NCBI GenBank assembly: GCA_030867875.1
Contig: JAOWCC010001634.1
Coordinates: forward strand, 6,991,877 to 7,055,876
Source of the DNA: Actinernus sp. WN-2022
Taxonomy: Eukaryota; Cnidaria; Anthozoa; Actiniaria; Actinernidae
DNA: 64,000 nt
Direction: 5' to 3'
Shown: in pieces, positions 1-11,063 of the stretch
How the letters are laid out: the number at the start of each line of letters is the position of its first letter
Numbering within the stretch: position 1 is the stretch's first letter
Notes under the pieces: model-generated
Databases searched by the model: none
What the model was told of the DNA's origin: nothing
Seen by the model: only the letters and a program-made list of their open reading frames with translations
Translations under genes and position numbers: made by a program

Positions 1-1772
1 TCTGAAAACAGGATTTGTCAGTGCTATAATATCCCCCATCTGGGGGTGGGTCTAAGACTTTCTCACTTCCAGTGAATATATACCATACATGTACATGTAT
101 ATGTTGTAGGTTGTTTCTCAATTCAGGTTGTTTTTAAAACAACCTAGGTCATTTTAAAACAACCTAGGTCATTTTAAAACAACCTAGGTCATTTTAAAAC
201 AACCTAGGTCATTTTAAAAAAGAAAAAAAAATCACCCACCCTCCCCTACAAAATATTTTTTTGACGAACTACCCCTCCCCTCTACTTCCTTCCCCTCCCT
301 TCCCACTGCCTCTCAATTTTCTCCTTGTCCCCCCTGACACACCTTACTGTACTGTACCACTTACCTCAATGGTCACCCATCCACTTACTAACCTTGCCCG
401 GTCGGGCTTAACTTGGCCGAATCACAAGGAACGCCTGGTAGATATTAATCTAGTGGATTATCGCACTGCGCCACGAAAGCGCTTGTTGATTTGAACACAT
501 CATTTATTCTCCAAGTGACTTATCGTCGAACCCAGTCCCTCTTGTTATGTGCGCATGCGTACTACTAACAAAATCGGACTTTGAAACATCTTTCGAAAAC
601 ATTGTATGGACGACATTAAACAACACGTTTGTGTTGACTCTGCGTTCTTTTATGAAAGCTGCAGCAAATCAAGGGAAGTAAGGAAGCTAAATCCAGAAAA
701 AATACTTTGTTTCTTGACTTTATTACGGCTCCACTCGTACTTCGAAACAAACTGTGTCAACCGAACCGACTTAGAGTAATCACTGACAGAAAGTAAAGAC
801 AAAAGAAAGCGCATCACCTCTAACATTAACTGTATTATATTGTCTTGTCAGTCTCTAATCAAAGAACTCCGAGAATGTGAAAAGACGTAAAAAATGGATA
901 AATGATCGGGCGCTTTCTCAGTGTAAGCATATTAATTATTCATATTGTTGAATTTTCATACAAACCTTCTAAAACCTAACCCCAAATTTGAAAAAACCCT
1001 AACCATTTTAAATCCCAAATCATTAATAGAACGAGTCTAAATACATCTGAACTTAATGGAGAATTTAGCGAAGTTTTCAAGTGTTTTCAAGTGCACTTTT
1101 CTTCAATGGTCCTGTGAACTAATTAATCCAAAACCTAACCCTGTATTTAAAAAAAACCTAACCGTCAACAAGGGCTGTTCACTTACTTTGAAGTCAATGA
1201 TTTTAGAGCTATAGTCACTAAATTAAGCTTTTTAAATAATGCTTCTTCAATGGTCCTGTGAACTAATCCAAACCCTACCCCTACATTTAAAAACACCCTA
1301 ACCGTCAACAATGGGTGCTCACTAATTTAGGGTTTTTAGAGCTTTAAGTCGCAACGTAGAAATGTAATACTTTAAATTCTTCAATAGTCATACAAACCCT
1401 AACCCTACATTTAAAAGACCCTAAAATGACCTAGGTCATTTTAAAAATAACCTAGGTTGTTTAAAAATGACCTAGGTTATTTATATTTTAAAAATAACCT
1501 AGGTTATTTAAAAATGACCTAGGTTGTTTTAAAAATGACCTGAATTGAGAAACAACCTACAACATATATATGTAACATATACACTGTACATACTGTATGG
1601 TGTCACTACCCTACCCATGCTCGGCAAAAGGGTCTATAATTTGGGATGGGATTTCTTTCCGAGGGAGGGTAGGGTGGTGCTAAAAATATATCTTGAATGG
1701 GGTAATGAAGTCCTAGACCCACCCTCGAATGGGAAATATTGTAGCATTGACAAATCCTGTTTTTGGTTTTCT
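1..1772. repeat. Long-TIR non-autonomous DNA element (left end at or beyond window edge)
   Basis: The first ~220 bases are the reverse complement, with mismatches, of about 1440-1772. Both ends carry the AACAGGATTTGTCA block, a GGGTGGGTCTA block and an array of CCTAGGT-containing units. In the left arm a 20-base unit, AACCTAGGTCATTTTAAAAC, is repeated about four times (143-220). The interior has no supportable gene. It contains degenerate tandem copies of a ~140-bp unit. The left TIR starts at base 1, so the true left end may lie outside the window and the target-site duplication cannot be checked. The transposon family is not recognised. Confidence 0.75.
1098..1430. repeat. Degenerate ~140-bp tandem repeat inside the long-TIR element
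   Basis: The phrase CTTCAATGGTCCTGTGAACT begins at about 1102 and again at about 1243. A weaker copy (CTTCAATAGTCATACAAACC) begins near 1378 and a remnant sits near 950. Each copy is followed by CCTAACCCTA-like text and a short A-rich tract. These CCTAA runs are interspersed and imperfect, so they are not a telomere array. Confidence 0.65.
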
Positions 1773-3166
1773 GAAATCAGAAACTCTGATAATCACGCTA
1801 CAAGCTCTGAGAGACTTGAGATTTCTGATATTGCATCACAGATCAGGTGATCTGATTTTTTTTATATTTGATTTCTGACATCTGGTTCTAAAATACTTTT
1901 CTCCATCTTTTGCTGTCAGATTTTTCATTTTAGAATATTAAGAAACAGATTGGCCACAAAGAGAGCTGATTGTATGGTCAAAATATTTCATAGTTATTGT
2001 TCGGGGAGGGTTATATATTTTTGGACTTTTTCATTTCATTTATGATTCATCCCCCCCTCCCCCTGCTAATTTAAGACCAGTCCCTTAATTGAGAGCAGGT
2101 GTGCAAATGTACTCAGATGTGACTAAACATTGCATCAAAATCAGTTTATCACTTTGTGAGATTAATAGGACCTGAAAATTGATCCTGTACAACATATATA
2201 ATATGTAGCTATCTTTAATTTGAAGGCAGAACATTACTGCCGAGAATACAAAATTGAAGGCTTCTTTGAATCGTTAATTGTAGGCAAAAAATCCATGGAA
2301 AAATAAGAACATTGAAGCAAATAAACTGTCATATCAGTAGGACAAAAACTAACACTGACAAATTCAAAATGACGGCTACTACATGAAAGCGAAAATATAT
2401 TCCAGTTTCATTTTCGTTTTCCAGTCTTGTAAAATTTAATGGTAAGGAATTCGTACAAAAACCTAATAAAAATGAACTCTGGCAGGTGGCATCATTATAG
2501 CTATCAGCTCTTTGCATACACTATGCGAATTTATCTATGATATTGTTCCTCGATTTCATAAAACCACCAAGACGGCAAGAGAGAAACAGGAAGAAGGTTC
2601 AGTGATCATGAAGCTCCAAATTATTCGAGTTCTGCATACATGTGAACACAATTATAATAATAAAAATTGCCGGTGACATTGGACTTCGTGTAGGTTTCAT
2701 TACCAATGTCATAAGGAATCCCTTACAAGCCTTAAACTTTGAATTATGATCATTGTGTGTCTATAAATTTACAGCAAAGGAATGACCTTTATCCTGTGGC
2801 TGTGGTTTTTCTATCGATCTGTCACTGACACAGTCAGATTAATGTTTTCTCGCGTTCGAAACAGATCGCAGATTACGAAACAGATTACACAGATCTTCAG
2901 AAAACTGAGAAACTGTATTAGTATAGTCTGTGGATAAATGACAGAAAACCACAACCCTGAAACGTGAGCTTAGGATCGTGGTTCAATCTATAAATGGAAG
3001 CTTGAATTTGAAAACAGCTACATGTACCATGCCAAACCACCAGCTAGAAGGCCTTCGAGAGCGACGCACAAATGAATGAGTTTGTGCTTGATAATTTAAA
3101 CGAATTAAACAATATCGAAACCCCAAAGTTAAACAATATAACAGATAAAATACAGACTTCACTTAC
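1773..3166. other. Non-coding stretch, probably intron of the STIMATE-like gene
   Basis: No coding exon, RNA gene or clear repeat is recognised here. Short open frames on the minus strand (for example 2329-2517) have no domain signal or splice context. If the exon at 3167-3362 is real, this is the beginning of its first intron. I looked for the next STIMATE exon on the minus strand and did not find it. Confidence 0.5.
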
Positions 3167-3362
3167 GTAGTAATGTACTGAATGCAACGAAAGCCAGGAT
3201 TGCTTGAATGAAGAGCCCAAATTCGTCGGTCAAATTACACTGGATTCCGTGGATGTCTACCTCGGAAGCCCGTTTTGCGATATGTGTAGTACGGAGTTGG
3301 CCGTCTTTTTCCATCGTTATAGCCCGTGTTATCTCCGTGCTGTTGATCCTTTCGGGTAACAT
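3167..3362 (-). CDS. First coding exon of a STIMATE/TMEM110-like membrane protein (partial)
   Basis: This minus-strand exon begins with ATG at 3362, with an in-frame TAA immediately upstream. It reads 65 codons, then ends in phase 1 at a strong splice donor (C|GTAAGT, donor at 3166-3161). The C-terminal half reads FGLFIQAILAFVAFSTLL, a hydrophobic segment preceded by a short polar region with a Cys and an N-glycosylation-like NLT. This strongly recalls the first transmembrane segment of STIMATE (TMEM110), an ER multi-pass protein that promotes STIM1 activation at ER-plasma membrane junctions. In that family this segment follows a short lumenal or cytosolic head and precedes a basic 'KR' stretch, which would be in the next exon. 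The remaining exons must lie to the left of the window or in unrecognised sequence. The identification is from remembered family pattern only; a different small membrane protein remains possible. Confidence 0.5.
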
Positions 3363-3721
3363 CTGTTAGGCTCTAGGATTCTGTTGTGGTTTGGGTATCG
3401 TTTTGCCTGTATTTCGGCTGTAATCTGTCCACTTTTTGCCTTACCCTTCGCACGCTCTCACATCTTCCGAACACATATCCGGTTCGCAAGTTCGCAAGCC
3501 GAGTCTGGGATCTGGGTACGAGATTAGACCGACTAGAAAACCTTTGTTTATTTAGCTGTCAGAGTGGAAAAGTCCAAAACGTAAACACGTTTAAGTTTTT
3601 TTTTTTGTAAGAACGTTATGTAAATATCATGAACAAGAGATATTAAACACTATCGAACAAGAATATATATCAAGACAAGATGAAAGGCTGATTGTACGGT
3701 ACTGGGAATATATATAATTAC

Positions 3722-4226
3722 CAAGGGCACCCAACGAAGTTTTCGGTTAAAAAGCTGTTCAGGAGAGTAGGTAGCCTAAAACTTTCGGATTTGAAAAATT
3801 GTCCCTAGAAAATTGTTTTATGAACTACTGGCTAGAAAATTTGTTTTCAATCCCTAGAAAATTATAGAAGAAAAGGGAGACTAAAAGGTTTTCCCTAAAA
3901 TATTCGTACGTCCCAATTCGTCTGATCAATAGAGTCAGAACAGGAAAAAAGAATCCCTAAAAAAATCGTACCTCCACAAAACTTTGCAACATGAAGTTAC
4001 TTGGGCTAGAACATTCTTGTTATCTTCTAGACTACTAACAAATTCGTAGGCCGGGAATATTTTGTCATAGTATTTTCGGTTGACGCGATTTCCACCTAGA
4101 AAATCCGAACAGCTAATAGCTTTCTAGAGTACGTCAAAAGACAAAGTAGGCGCCTTAAAATGGCTAGATAAGCTGCAGACAACTGGTTTCAAACGAATTT
4201 CAAAAAGTACTCGTTGGGTGCCCTTG
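3722..4226. mobile_element. 505-bp MITE with 15-bp TIRs and 6-bp target duplication
   Basis: The left end reads CAAGGGCACCCAACG and the right end is its exact reverse complement CGTTGGGTGCCCTTG. The element is flanked on both sides by AATTAC (3716-3721 and 4227-4232), the apparent target-site duplication. It carries no long open frame. It was inserted into a LINE-derived sequence: the flanking 3692-3721 matches the LINE 3' part at 6140-6169. The superfamily is not certain from the ends alone. Confidence 0.85.
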
Positions 4227-4261
4227 AATTACTACTGATATTGCTGCCGGCCCGTGTACAA

Positions 4262-6168
4262 CACTATAAAGAATAGGCAAATTTACTTTCCAGGATAAAA
4301 ACCAAGGCAAAACATGACTATTACTCTAATTGTTTCCAGGAATACAAAAGTAATTTGAAACAAACATGGAAGCTTATAGATACATTAATTAAAAGGAAAT
4401 CTAAAGGACAAACAGTTCCTAGCAGGATAATTAGGAATGATAAAACATTTGTTGATGAAAAGGATATAGCTGACCAGTCTAACCAACATTTCATTAATGT
4501 TGGACCATCATTAGCTGGGCTTATTGAAGATACTAATAACGATCCAACATCCAACATAAAAGATTCCTCCGCCTCTAGCTTTGTCATGTCTCCTGTAAAT
4601 GAAGCAGATGTACGTTTATTATTCTCCCAGAATAATTCCAACAAATCATCTTTAGACATTCCTAATAAGGTAGTAAAAATAGCTTCTGAACCGCTATCAA
4701 ACCATTTACATATTTATATAATCAGTCTTTGTTCAGGTATCGTCCCCGATATTTTGAAAGTTGCAAAGGTAACGCCAATATATAAAAGTGGGATAATGAC
4801 TAATACAGTCAACTATAGACCTATTTCAATTCTTTCTGGCAGTTACTAAAGTTTTAGAGCGATTAGTCCATGATCAGCTATTGCTATTTATTGAAAAACA
4901 AAATATACTATATCAGTTTCAGTTTGGTTTCAGAAAAGGCTACGGCTACAGAACAAGCAATCCTTGAAACTACTGATCATCTCAAAACTGCAATAGATAA
5001 GAAATTATTTACTTGTGGTGTTTTTCTTGACTTTTCAAAAGCATTTGATACTGTGAACCGGCATAATATACTATTAAAGAAACTTGAAAAATATGGAATA
5101 AGAGGACTACCTTTAGAATGGTTTCAAAGTTTCTTGACTAACCGAACCCAGTTTGTTCAAATTGGCAACTTTAGATCAAGCACGATGACCATGACATGTG
5201 GTATACCACAGGATCCACACTTGGCCCACTTCTCTTTCTTATATATATAAACGATCTCCCAAACTCATCTAACATTTTAAGTTTCAGAATCTTTGCTGAT
5301 GATACTAACATTTTTTATTCTTCTAAAAACCTTATCGAACTTCAAAATGTGATAAATGATGAATTAGAAAAAGTCTAGATCTATCAATACTGCTCAGCAA
5401 ATAAGCTCTCAATAAATTTTAAGAAGACTAAATATATGCTAATTACATCACCTCAAAGAAAAAGTGCAACAATCGATATTCCTAATATTTTACGCAAAAG
5501 CTGTATTAAATATTTGGGAGTTTATATTGATGAATATCTTCAATGGCATAATGAAATTTCACACGTCAATAATAAAGTTCCTAAAAATTTAGGTATTCTG
5601 TACAAATTAAGGAGATATCTCAACTTACGTATGCTAACAAACTTATAATATACCCATTATCTACCCTTATTTTAATTATGGAATTATGAGCTGGGGGATT
5701 ACATATAAAACTAATATCACCAAATTGTCGTCGAAACTTAATAATATCACCAAATTGTCGTCGAAACTTAATAAATGTATAAGTTGCATTTTTTTTGCAA
5801 GTAAGCATGAGGATCTTAATCCGTATTACGAATTGCTCGGGATTCTGAAGATTGAGAACATAGTAAAAATGAAAATAGCTATATACTTATACATCAAATA
5901 AGAAGTCATTCTATAAATACTTCTGATTTTTTTTTCTGAATTCCTGGTACCTGTATCTAATATACATTCTTACAATACAAGATATACAGCCAATGACAAC
6001 TTTTACAGGCCAAACGTTAGAACCAACTATGGTAAATTCACTTTCAATTATTTTGCCTCAGAAATTTGGGAAGCCATACCTTTACCCCTAAAATCTTTAT
6101 CTTTTTATTCGTTTAAAAAACAATGTAAAACATTACTGCTTGTACGGTACTGGGGATATATATAATTA
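4262..6168 (+). pseudogene. Degenerate LINE reverse transcriptase segment (Jockey/CR1/L2-like)
   Basis: The plus strand encodes a broken non-LTR retrotransposon reverse transcriptase. In order one sees a basic linker region; the palm start near 4790 (NYRPISIL); the catalytic FLDFSKAFDTV block near 5020-5055; the GIPQ motif near 5200; the FADDT catalytic box near 5292; and thumb motifs such as KYLGV near 5510. The reading frame is lost by an in-frame TAG near 4273, a frameshift near 4845, another near 5210, a stop near 5377 and later stops. A 28-bp segment is tandemly duplicated near 5713-5768. The segment ends at about 6168, directly against a LINE endonuclease fragment in the opposite orientation. 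It is inactive. Confidence 0.85.
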
Positions 6169-6174
6169 CTATGA

Positions 6175-6850
6175 TTTTAATAAGCCATCAGTTAGCCATG
6201 GCTTTGATAATTGTTTCACCTTTGCATTGGATGCAAATGTAAGGGGAGCACGTCTATCAATCACAGTCCTAAGGGTATCTATTGTTTTAGTTGCTTTCTC
6301 ATGTAAACTAAGTTCAGGTGCTAAGATTATGCTGTTCCAATCGATGGAATTAATATCATTCAAATAAGCCTCATTATTAATTTTTTTGTAGTCACGAAAA
6401 TATAGTTTCTTCTTATTTCTTTTTACTTGTATATTAGACATACAAAAGATTGGTAAATGGTCAGAAATGTCGGCAATAATTATTTTGCTTGTCATGTTTA
6501 TAAGAGATGCATTTGTATAGATATGATCAATTAATGTTGCGGTATGATTGGTAATCCTAGTTGAATTGGCTTCGTTATCAAAGGCAAAAGATTGTTGCTA
6601 TACAGCATATCAAGGTATTCTTCTGTTTGGTTATGTTCGTTATAATGTAAGAAATTAATATTCATATCTCCTAAAATATAGATTTCATATGATTTCAACT
6701 CATTAGTTATTTTTTCCACTTCCTTCGTAAAGTCAGAAAAGCTTGCACTGGGGTGCCTATATATGCAGCCAATCAAAATATTAGGCTTATTATGACGATG
6801 AAAATTGCAAGAAAGTAATAATCTCGTACCCAGATCTCTCCACAAAAAAA
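6175..6850 (-). pseudogene. LINE apurinic endonuclease domain fragment, inverted relative to the RT
   Basis: The minus strand encodes the C-terminal two thirds of an exonuclease-endonuclease-phosphatase domain of the type found at the 5' end of LINE ORF2. Visible motifs are IGCIYRHP, the metal-site ILGDMNINFL segment, and after a frameshift near 6550 the catalytic ISDHLPIF box. The fragment continues to a KPWLTDGLL motif, which in such LINEs lies just before the linker to the RT. It stops at about 6175, where the sequence switches to the plus-strand RT 3' end. Together with the preceding entry this is one rearranged LINE or two fused copies. Confidence 0.8.
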
Positions 6851-7380
6851 ATAGGGAGGGTCAACGAGTTACAACAATCCACTGATCATTTATATGGAGA
6901 CCTTAAATAGTCGAAAATGTCCGGAAGCAGCTGGTAAACTAGAGACTTTCGGTATCCTGTGTCCAAGATAACAATAAAATATCTAGAGTTGATGACTGTT
7001 TCTTCAGTTGCATAGCCTCTTGCTGTTTCGCCTTCAGTCTGAATTCAGGTGCAAAATTCCCGGCCACCGGTTTGCAAGCTTAACTCTGGTACTTCAACTT
7101 CATGATTGTACAAATCAGTTGTACTCGAAGTCATGCCGAGATTACACAAGCAAACCGATCGCGCGAAGAGGAAGTATCACAAAGTTCTTGGTTTCGCTGT
7201 GACATGCGCACTACGTAATGCCGAGTACAGAATACTCGTACCCGACGCAACTGCGCATGCTCTAGAATCGGGTTTTACCGGATATCTCCTGCCCTGCCTC
7301 GTCTTTACGAGATTAAGAAAGTAGTCCAATTCGTAGTCCTTGAAAGGTAACAAAACCTTAGCCTCGCGTGGAGGCTGCAG
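6851..7380. other. Non-coding stretch without recognised features
   Basis: Overlapping short open frames occur on both strands (7008-7324 and 7177-7509), but none shows a domain, splice context or compositional support. The stretch may be a decayed repeat; nothing specific could be identified. Confidence 0.4.
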
Positions 7381-7390
7381 TTGACCGTGC

Positions 7391-7814
7391 CAACGCATTC
7401 TCCCCGTTGAATTAACAATTATCCTTAAATGGCAAACACGCTTAGAATAATGATAAACGTTAATTCTACGACAAATCCTGACCCGAACCACAAGCCAAAC
7501 CCTAACCATCGGACGAGTTCACAGGTAAACGACGGGTTCTCACTCACCTAGAGCTAGGGTTCAGGTAAACAAGAATAATAATAAGTAATTTTCGAGCACT
7601 CCTACTCGGGACTCGTAGCCCTTTGGGTGTACTGCAGTGTAGTGCATACGTCATCACTACTACACTAAGCCGGTCTACCGCCGTTCGGAATGTAACAAAT
7701 CTTTATCTTTATCCTTGACTGGTTTTAAGAATGTCATTAGAATTAACGATTATCATTATTCCAAGCGTGTTTTCCATTTAAGGATAGCTGTTAATTCAAC
7801 GGGGAGGATGTGTT
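7391..7814. repeat. Fold-back element with ~75-bp inverted arms
   Basis: The left arm at 7391-7467 (containing CCCCGTTGAATTAAC) is the near reverse complement of 7739-7814 (containing GTTAATTCAACGGGG). The ~270-bp spacer carries no gene. It is interpreted as a non-autonomous fold-back transposon. Confidence 0.75.
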
Positions 7815-8117
7815 GACCCTGCACTGAACCAAAAGGTACGTAGTTATCATGCTGACTCAACTCCAGCCTCGGCCTTGATGTCACCAAAGGCTTGGTTACC
7901 TTTTCAAATGGCGGTCAAGATCTACGAATTGGACTAGTGGCGGTTATTGTAAGATGTTTCTTTTATTTCTCGTTAACGCATGAAAAGTACATTAATATGG
8001 AAATCTCTCGATAAAATAATCCTTTCCCAAAGGATAATTTATATATACTGTAATTAGTTGCCACAGGACTCCATTTAAACCAGCTTTGCTGAATTGGAAC
8101 CTCCTGTCTAAATATTT

Positions 8118-8245
8118 GGTTGTAAGCAAGCAAGCGGGCAAGTAAGCAAGCAAACCGAACCAAGCAACCAAGTACCAACCAAGCAACCAACGAACCAACC
8201 AGCCAATCAATCAACCGAGCAATCAACCAAACAAATAAATAAATA
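8118..8245. repeat. Degenerate tetranucleotide repeat
   Basis: Runs of AAGC, AACC and AATC tetranucleotides follow one another, with interruptions, ending in AAATAAATAAAT. The minus-strand open frames through it are low-complexity artefacts. Confidence 0.8.
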
Positions 8246-9620
8246 GATTTTGATCTGAGCTATACGAGTACAACAAACAGGCAGAGTAAAAAGCTAGCCG
8301 TCTATTTTTTTGCCAGCAATGTTGGCATAAGTAATAGACTCGATCATTGCTGGTGTGGTCCGTACCGTTTAGGGACTGGTCATTAAAGAGAGGGGGAGAT
8401 GGTGAGAAACACTATGCACGCTCAAGTTTTGTTAAAGTGCAAGTATCATGTAAAAAAAAATGTTATTGTACTATTGTGTTTGTTTCTCACAAAAAAGGTA
8501 TTAATCTTGCAAATTTTGTAACATTTCTGGCATTTAATCCCTAATTTTGGTTACTTTTCGTGGATCCTGTGACGTCATAAGATGAATCAACTCCCTCCCT
8601 AGAGAAAACTACTCGGCAATAAAATCCCGTAGGTTTTCATTGTGACATCACAAGATGAATCAATCCTGCAACTCGGGTAGCGTTATTATTTATTCCGACT
8701 GAGTTGAATTGCTGCTCCTGCCTCTCAAAGAAAACTAAGTTAGACAACTATATTGAAGTATATCAGAAATATAGAATTTGGAGAAAAAAGAGTTAATGTT
8801 GTTTTATGGCTTTACTTGCACTTTAACTATATTCACGTTTCCACCTTTTTGAGATTGCAGGATAGTTATAAAGTCATTGTGAGCTCTATATAGCCGTTTT
8901 CCTATCCTTCCTCCAAACATATCCAGCTTGGCAGCTAGTTGAAGGGGTGATGTATTCGTTTACCCATCCACCACTGAACTGATAAAAGTTCACTTTCACT
9001 CAGAAAAAAAACAGTGCATAGACTAACAGCAGATACGTTTTGTTTTTTTCAGTTTTAATCAGTTCCAGATAAATGCCAAAGTAGTACAAGTGTAAGTTCA
9101 TGTGTTCTTGAAATGTTGGTGATTCAGTGTCCTTCAGTTGGTTCCATGTCACTGGTATTATCGTTGTGTCATATAATTATGTTTCCTCAGTGTTATTTAT
9201 GTGCATAGTGATCTGAAGTCGAAACAAACAAACTTAGAGTTCTTTGATCAGTTCATATAGCCTTGATATTGATATAATTGCATCCTGATTCCAGTTAATA
9301 AGCTGCAGTAAGTTTGAAAACTTTTGTAGGTACTTCAGTCAGTTGGTCACCATATCCTGAAAATTTAAAAATGGTGTAACGTTAGAATGGTAGCAGATAT
9401 TTCTGTGACTGTATTCCATACTACGACCTGTACAAGTAAAGATGAAATGACCCGATCAGGGGCTAGGTCTCAATATGGCCGCCGCAAATCAAGAGGGCTG
9501 GGTGGTCTATCTCTTCGTGCTCGTAAGATACATTCTTGACACTTTGACAGATTCGATAAAGTCACAACCTTAACACATTTTCATGACAGTTTGGAAACAT
9601 GGAATGTGACCTATGACCTT
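8246..9620. other. Non-coding stretch, no gene seen
   Basis: No exon or RNA gene is recognised. Two similar phrases with AAGATGAATCAA occur at about 8579 and 8652, each preceded by a TGACGTCA- or TGACATCA-like box, which suggests an old dispersed repeat. Confidence 0.4.
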
Positions 9621-9796
9621 TAGCTTGTACATTTGTTGTTTCAAATAATTCAGATCACGTGACAGCTCTCCAGAGGATTCAGTTTCCCAATCAGTAGAGA
9701 AATTGATACATTTCCTCTTGGGATACAGAAAAACAAGAAACATTACTCAAGGGAAAAGTCAGGTGACCTGAATTGGGACAACAAATGTACAAGCTA
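9621..9796. repeat. Short inverted repeat (MITE-like)
   Basis: TAGCTTGTACATTTGTTGT at 9621 onward is mirrored by ACAACAAATGTACAAGCTA ending at 9796. The arms extend imperfectly to a GTGAC/GTCAC pair. There is no coding content. Confidence 0.65.
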
Positions 9797-10611
9797 AATC
9801 GGTCTATTAGCAAACATTTCAACAATGTCTAATTGGGCGGCTAAGCTACATGGCAAACTTCCGTTTTTGTACGCTTTACATTGATCCTGAAGCCTTGTAT
9901 TATACTTTCCTAATAGTTCAAAGGTCACAGATTCAGTCTCCATGGCAACCATCTTTACAAATAATGGTTGAAGGGTGGGTTTACATGATATATCGTGAAA
10001 TCAAGGTTTTCGGGTAAAACCAAAAAGTAGACCACTCCCATACTTATTTAGGAGTGTGATAGTCCTTGTGTTACGCGACGATTTTACAATAATTAATAAC
10101 AGTAAAACATCTACAGTTAGAAACTGGCATCTAGCATATTAGTTACATATTTATATGTTAATTAGCTGATAAATGGTCTCGAGAACTGGTTTCCTATGAA
10201 ATTGAATAATCCTCATTATTGGAACCTTGAAACCAGGCGCATGCAACGGAATTGATACCTTCTAGTGGCGTAGTTAAAAAAGCGGATTTTGGAAAAAAAT
10301 TGTGACTTCAGTAACAGACTGCAAGTAGTTGTACCTTTGTACGCCGAATAGCTTTATCATGTGCTAGCAAATGTTCAGGGTATGCATGTTGTGAAACATG
10401 TTGTATACCACGTGCACGTGACTAGTCGAACGTGTTTTGTAGAGTTATTCTATAGTTCATTTGATTGACAAATGTATTTTAGCCTTGACCATTTCCACGT
10501 ACGTTACAAGCAGGCAGCAACTCGTGCCAATTTCTACCCAACACACACTTTTAATGACGGACATAGCCACCAAGCTTGAGTTTAACTACATGTATGGCAT
10601 AAAATAGAATG

Positions 10612-10860
10612 TATATGTAGTTATGATATTGAATCATGTTTGCCGCGTAGCACTAGTAAGTGTAAAGAATGTGATATAAAGTGGTAAGCTGTAGTGCTAA
10701 GTGTGCACGCCCTACGAGGGAAAGAGAAAAAATCTCTGACCCAAGTGGGACTCGTAGGGCGTGCACACTTAGCACTACAGCTTACCACTTTATATTACAT
10801 TCTTTACACTTACTAGTGCTACGCGGCAAACTGACATGATTCAATATCATAACTACATAT
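10612..10860. repeat. Near-perfect palindrome with tRNA-tail core
   Basis: Bases 10612-10718 are the near-exact reverse complement of 10751-10860. The 32-base centre (10719-10750) is the reverse complement of the tRNA-like 3' end and downstream stretch found again at about 10978-11010. The outer arms carry ATATGTAGTTATGATATTGA and the inner arms GTGCACGCCCTACGAG. The arrangement implies an inverted duplication of a tRNA-headed repeat. Confidence 0.85.
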
Positions 10861-10916
10861 ACAAATATAATCGCCGCGACCCATAAAACGCACCAATACC
10901 CACGATTGCTCTCATC

Positions 10917-10991
10917 TGACTTGATAGCTCAGTTGGTAGAGCGCCAGACATGTAACCTGGAGGTCGTTGGGTTCAAGTCCCACTTGGGTCA
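10917..10991 (+). repeat. tRNA-Thr(UGU)-like pseudogene or SINE head
   Basis: This 75-nt sequence folds as a cloverleaf. The acceptor arms are TGACTTG and TGGGTCA, with wobble pairs; the D arm is AGCTCAGTTGGTAGAGC, an A-box match; the anticodon loop is CATGTAA; and the T arm with GGTTCAAGTCC matches a B box. The loop would give anticodon TGT (threonine), but universally conserved U33 is an A and the anticodon stem has a mismatch. The 3' side continues without CCA into TTTTTT and into the repeat unit that occurs three times here. It is therefore better read as a SINE-type head or decayed tRNA than as a functional gene. Confidence 0.65.
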
Positions 10992-11063
10992 GAGATTTTT
11001 TCTCTTTCCCTCGTAGGGCGTGCACACTTAGCACTACAGCTTACCACTTTATATTACATTCTT
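10978..11063 (+). repeat. Third copy of the tRNA-linked tail repeat
   Basis: After the tRNA-like sequence comes the same tail (CTCGTAGGGCGTGCAC through CATTCTTTA) seen as 10751-10805 in the same orientation and as 10680-10718 in inverted orientation. The shared boundaries mark a mobile or duplicated module. Confidence 0.75.

Noticed and set aside
950..1430. CCTAACCC runs resembling telomere repeats
   Set aside because: They are interspersed and embedded in a ~140-bp tandem unit; no uniform hexamer array is present.
7963..8226. Two overlapping minus-strand frames with WLVGWLL-like text
   Set aside because: They translate a degenerate tetranucleotide repeat.
10917..10991. Functional tRNA-Thr gene
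   Set aside because: U33 is replaced by A and the anticodon stem has a mismatch; the sequence is fused to a repeat module, so a pseudogene or SINE head is more likely.
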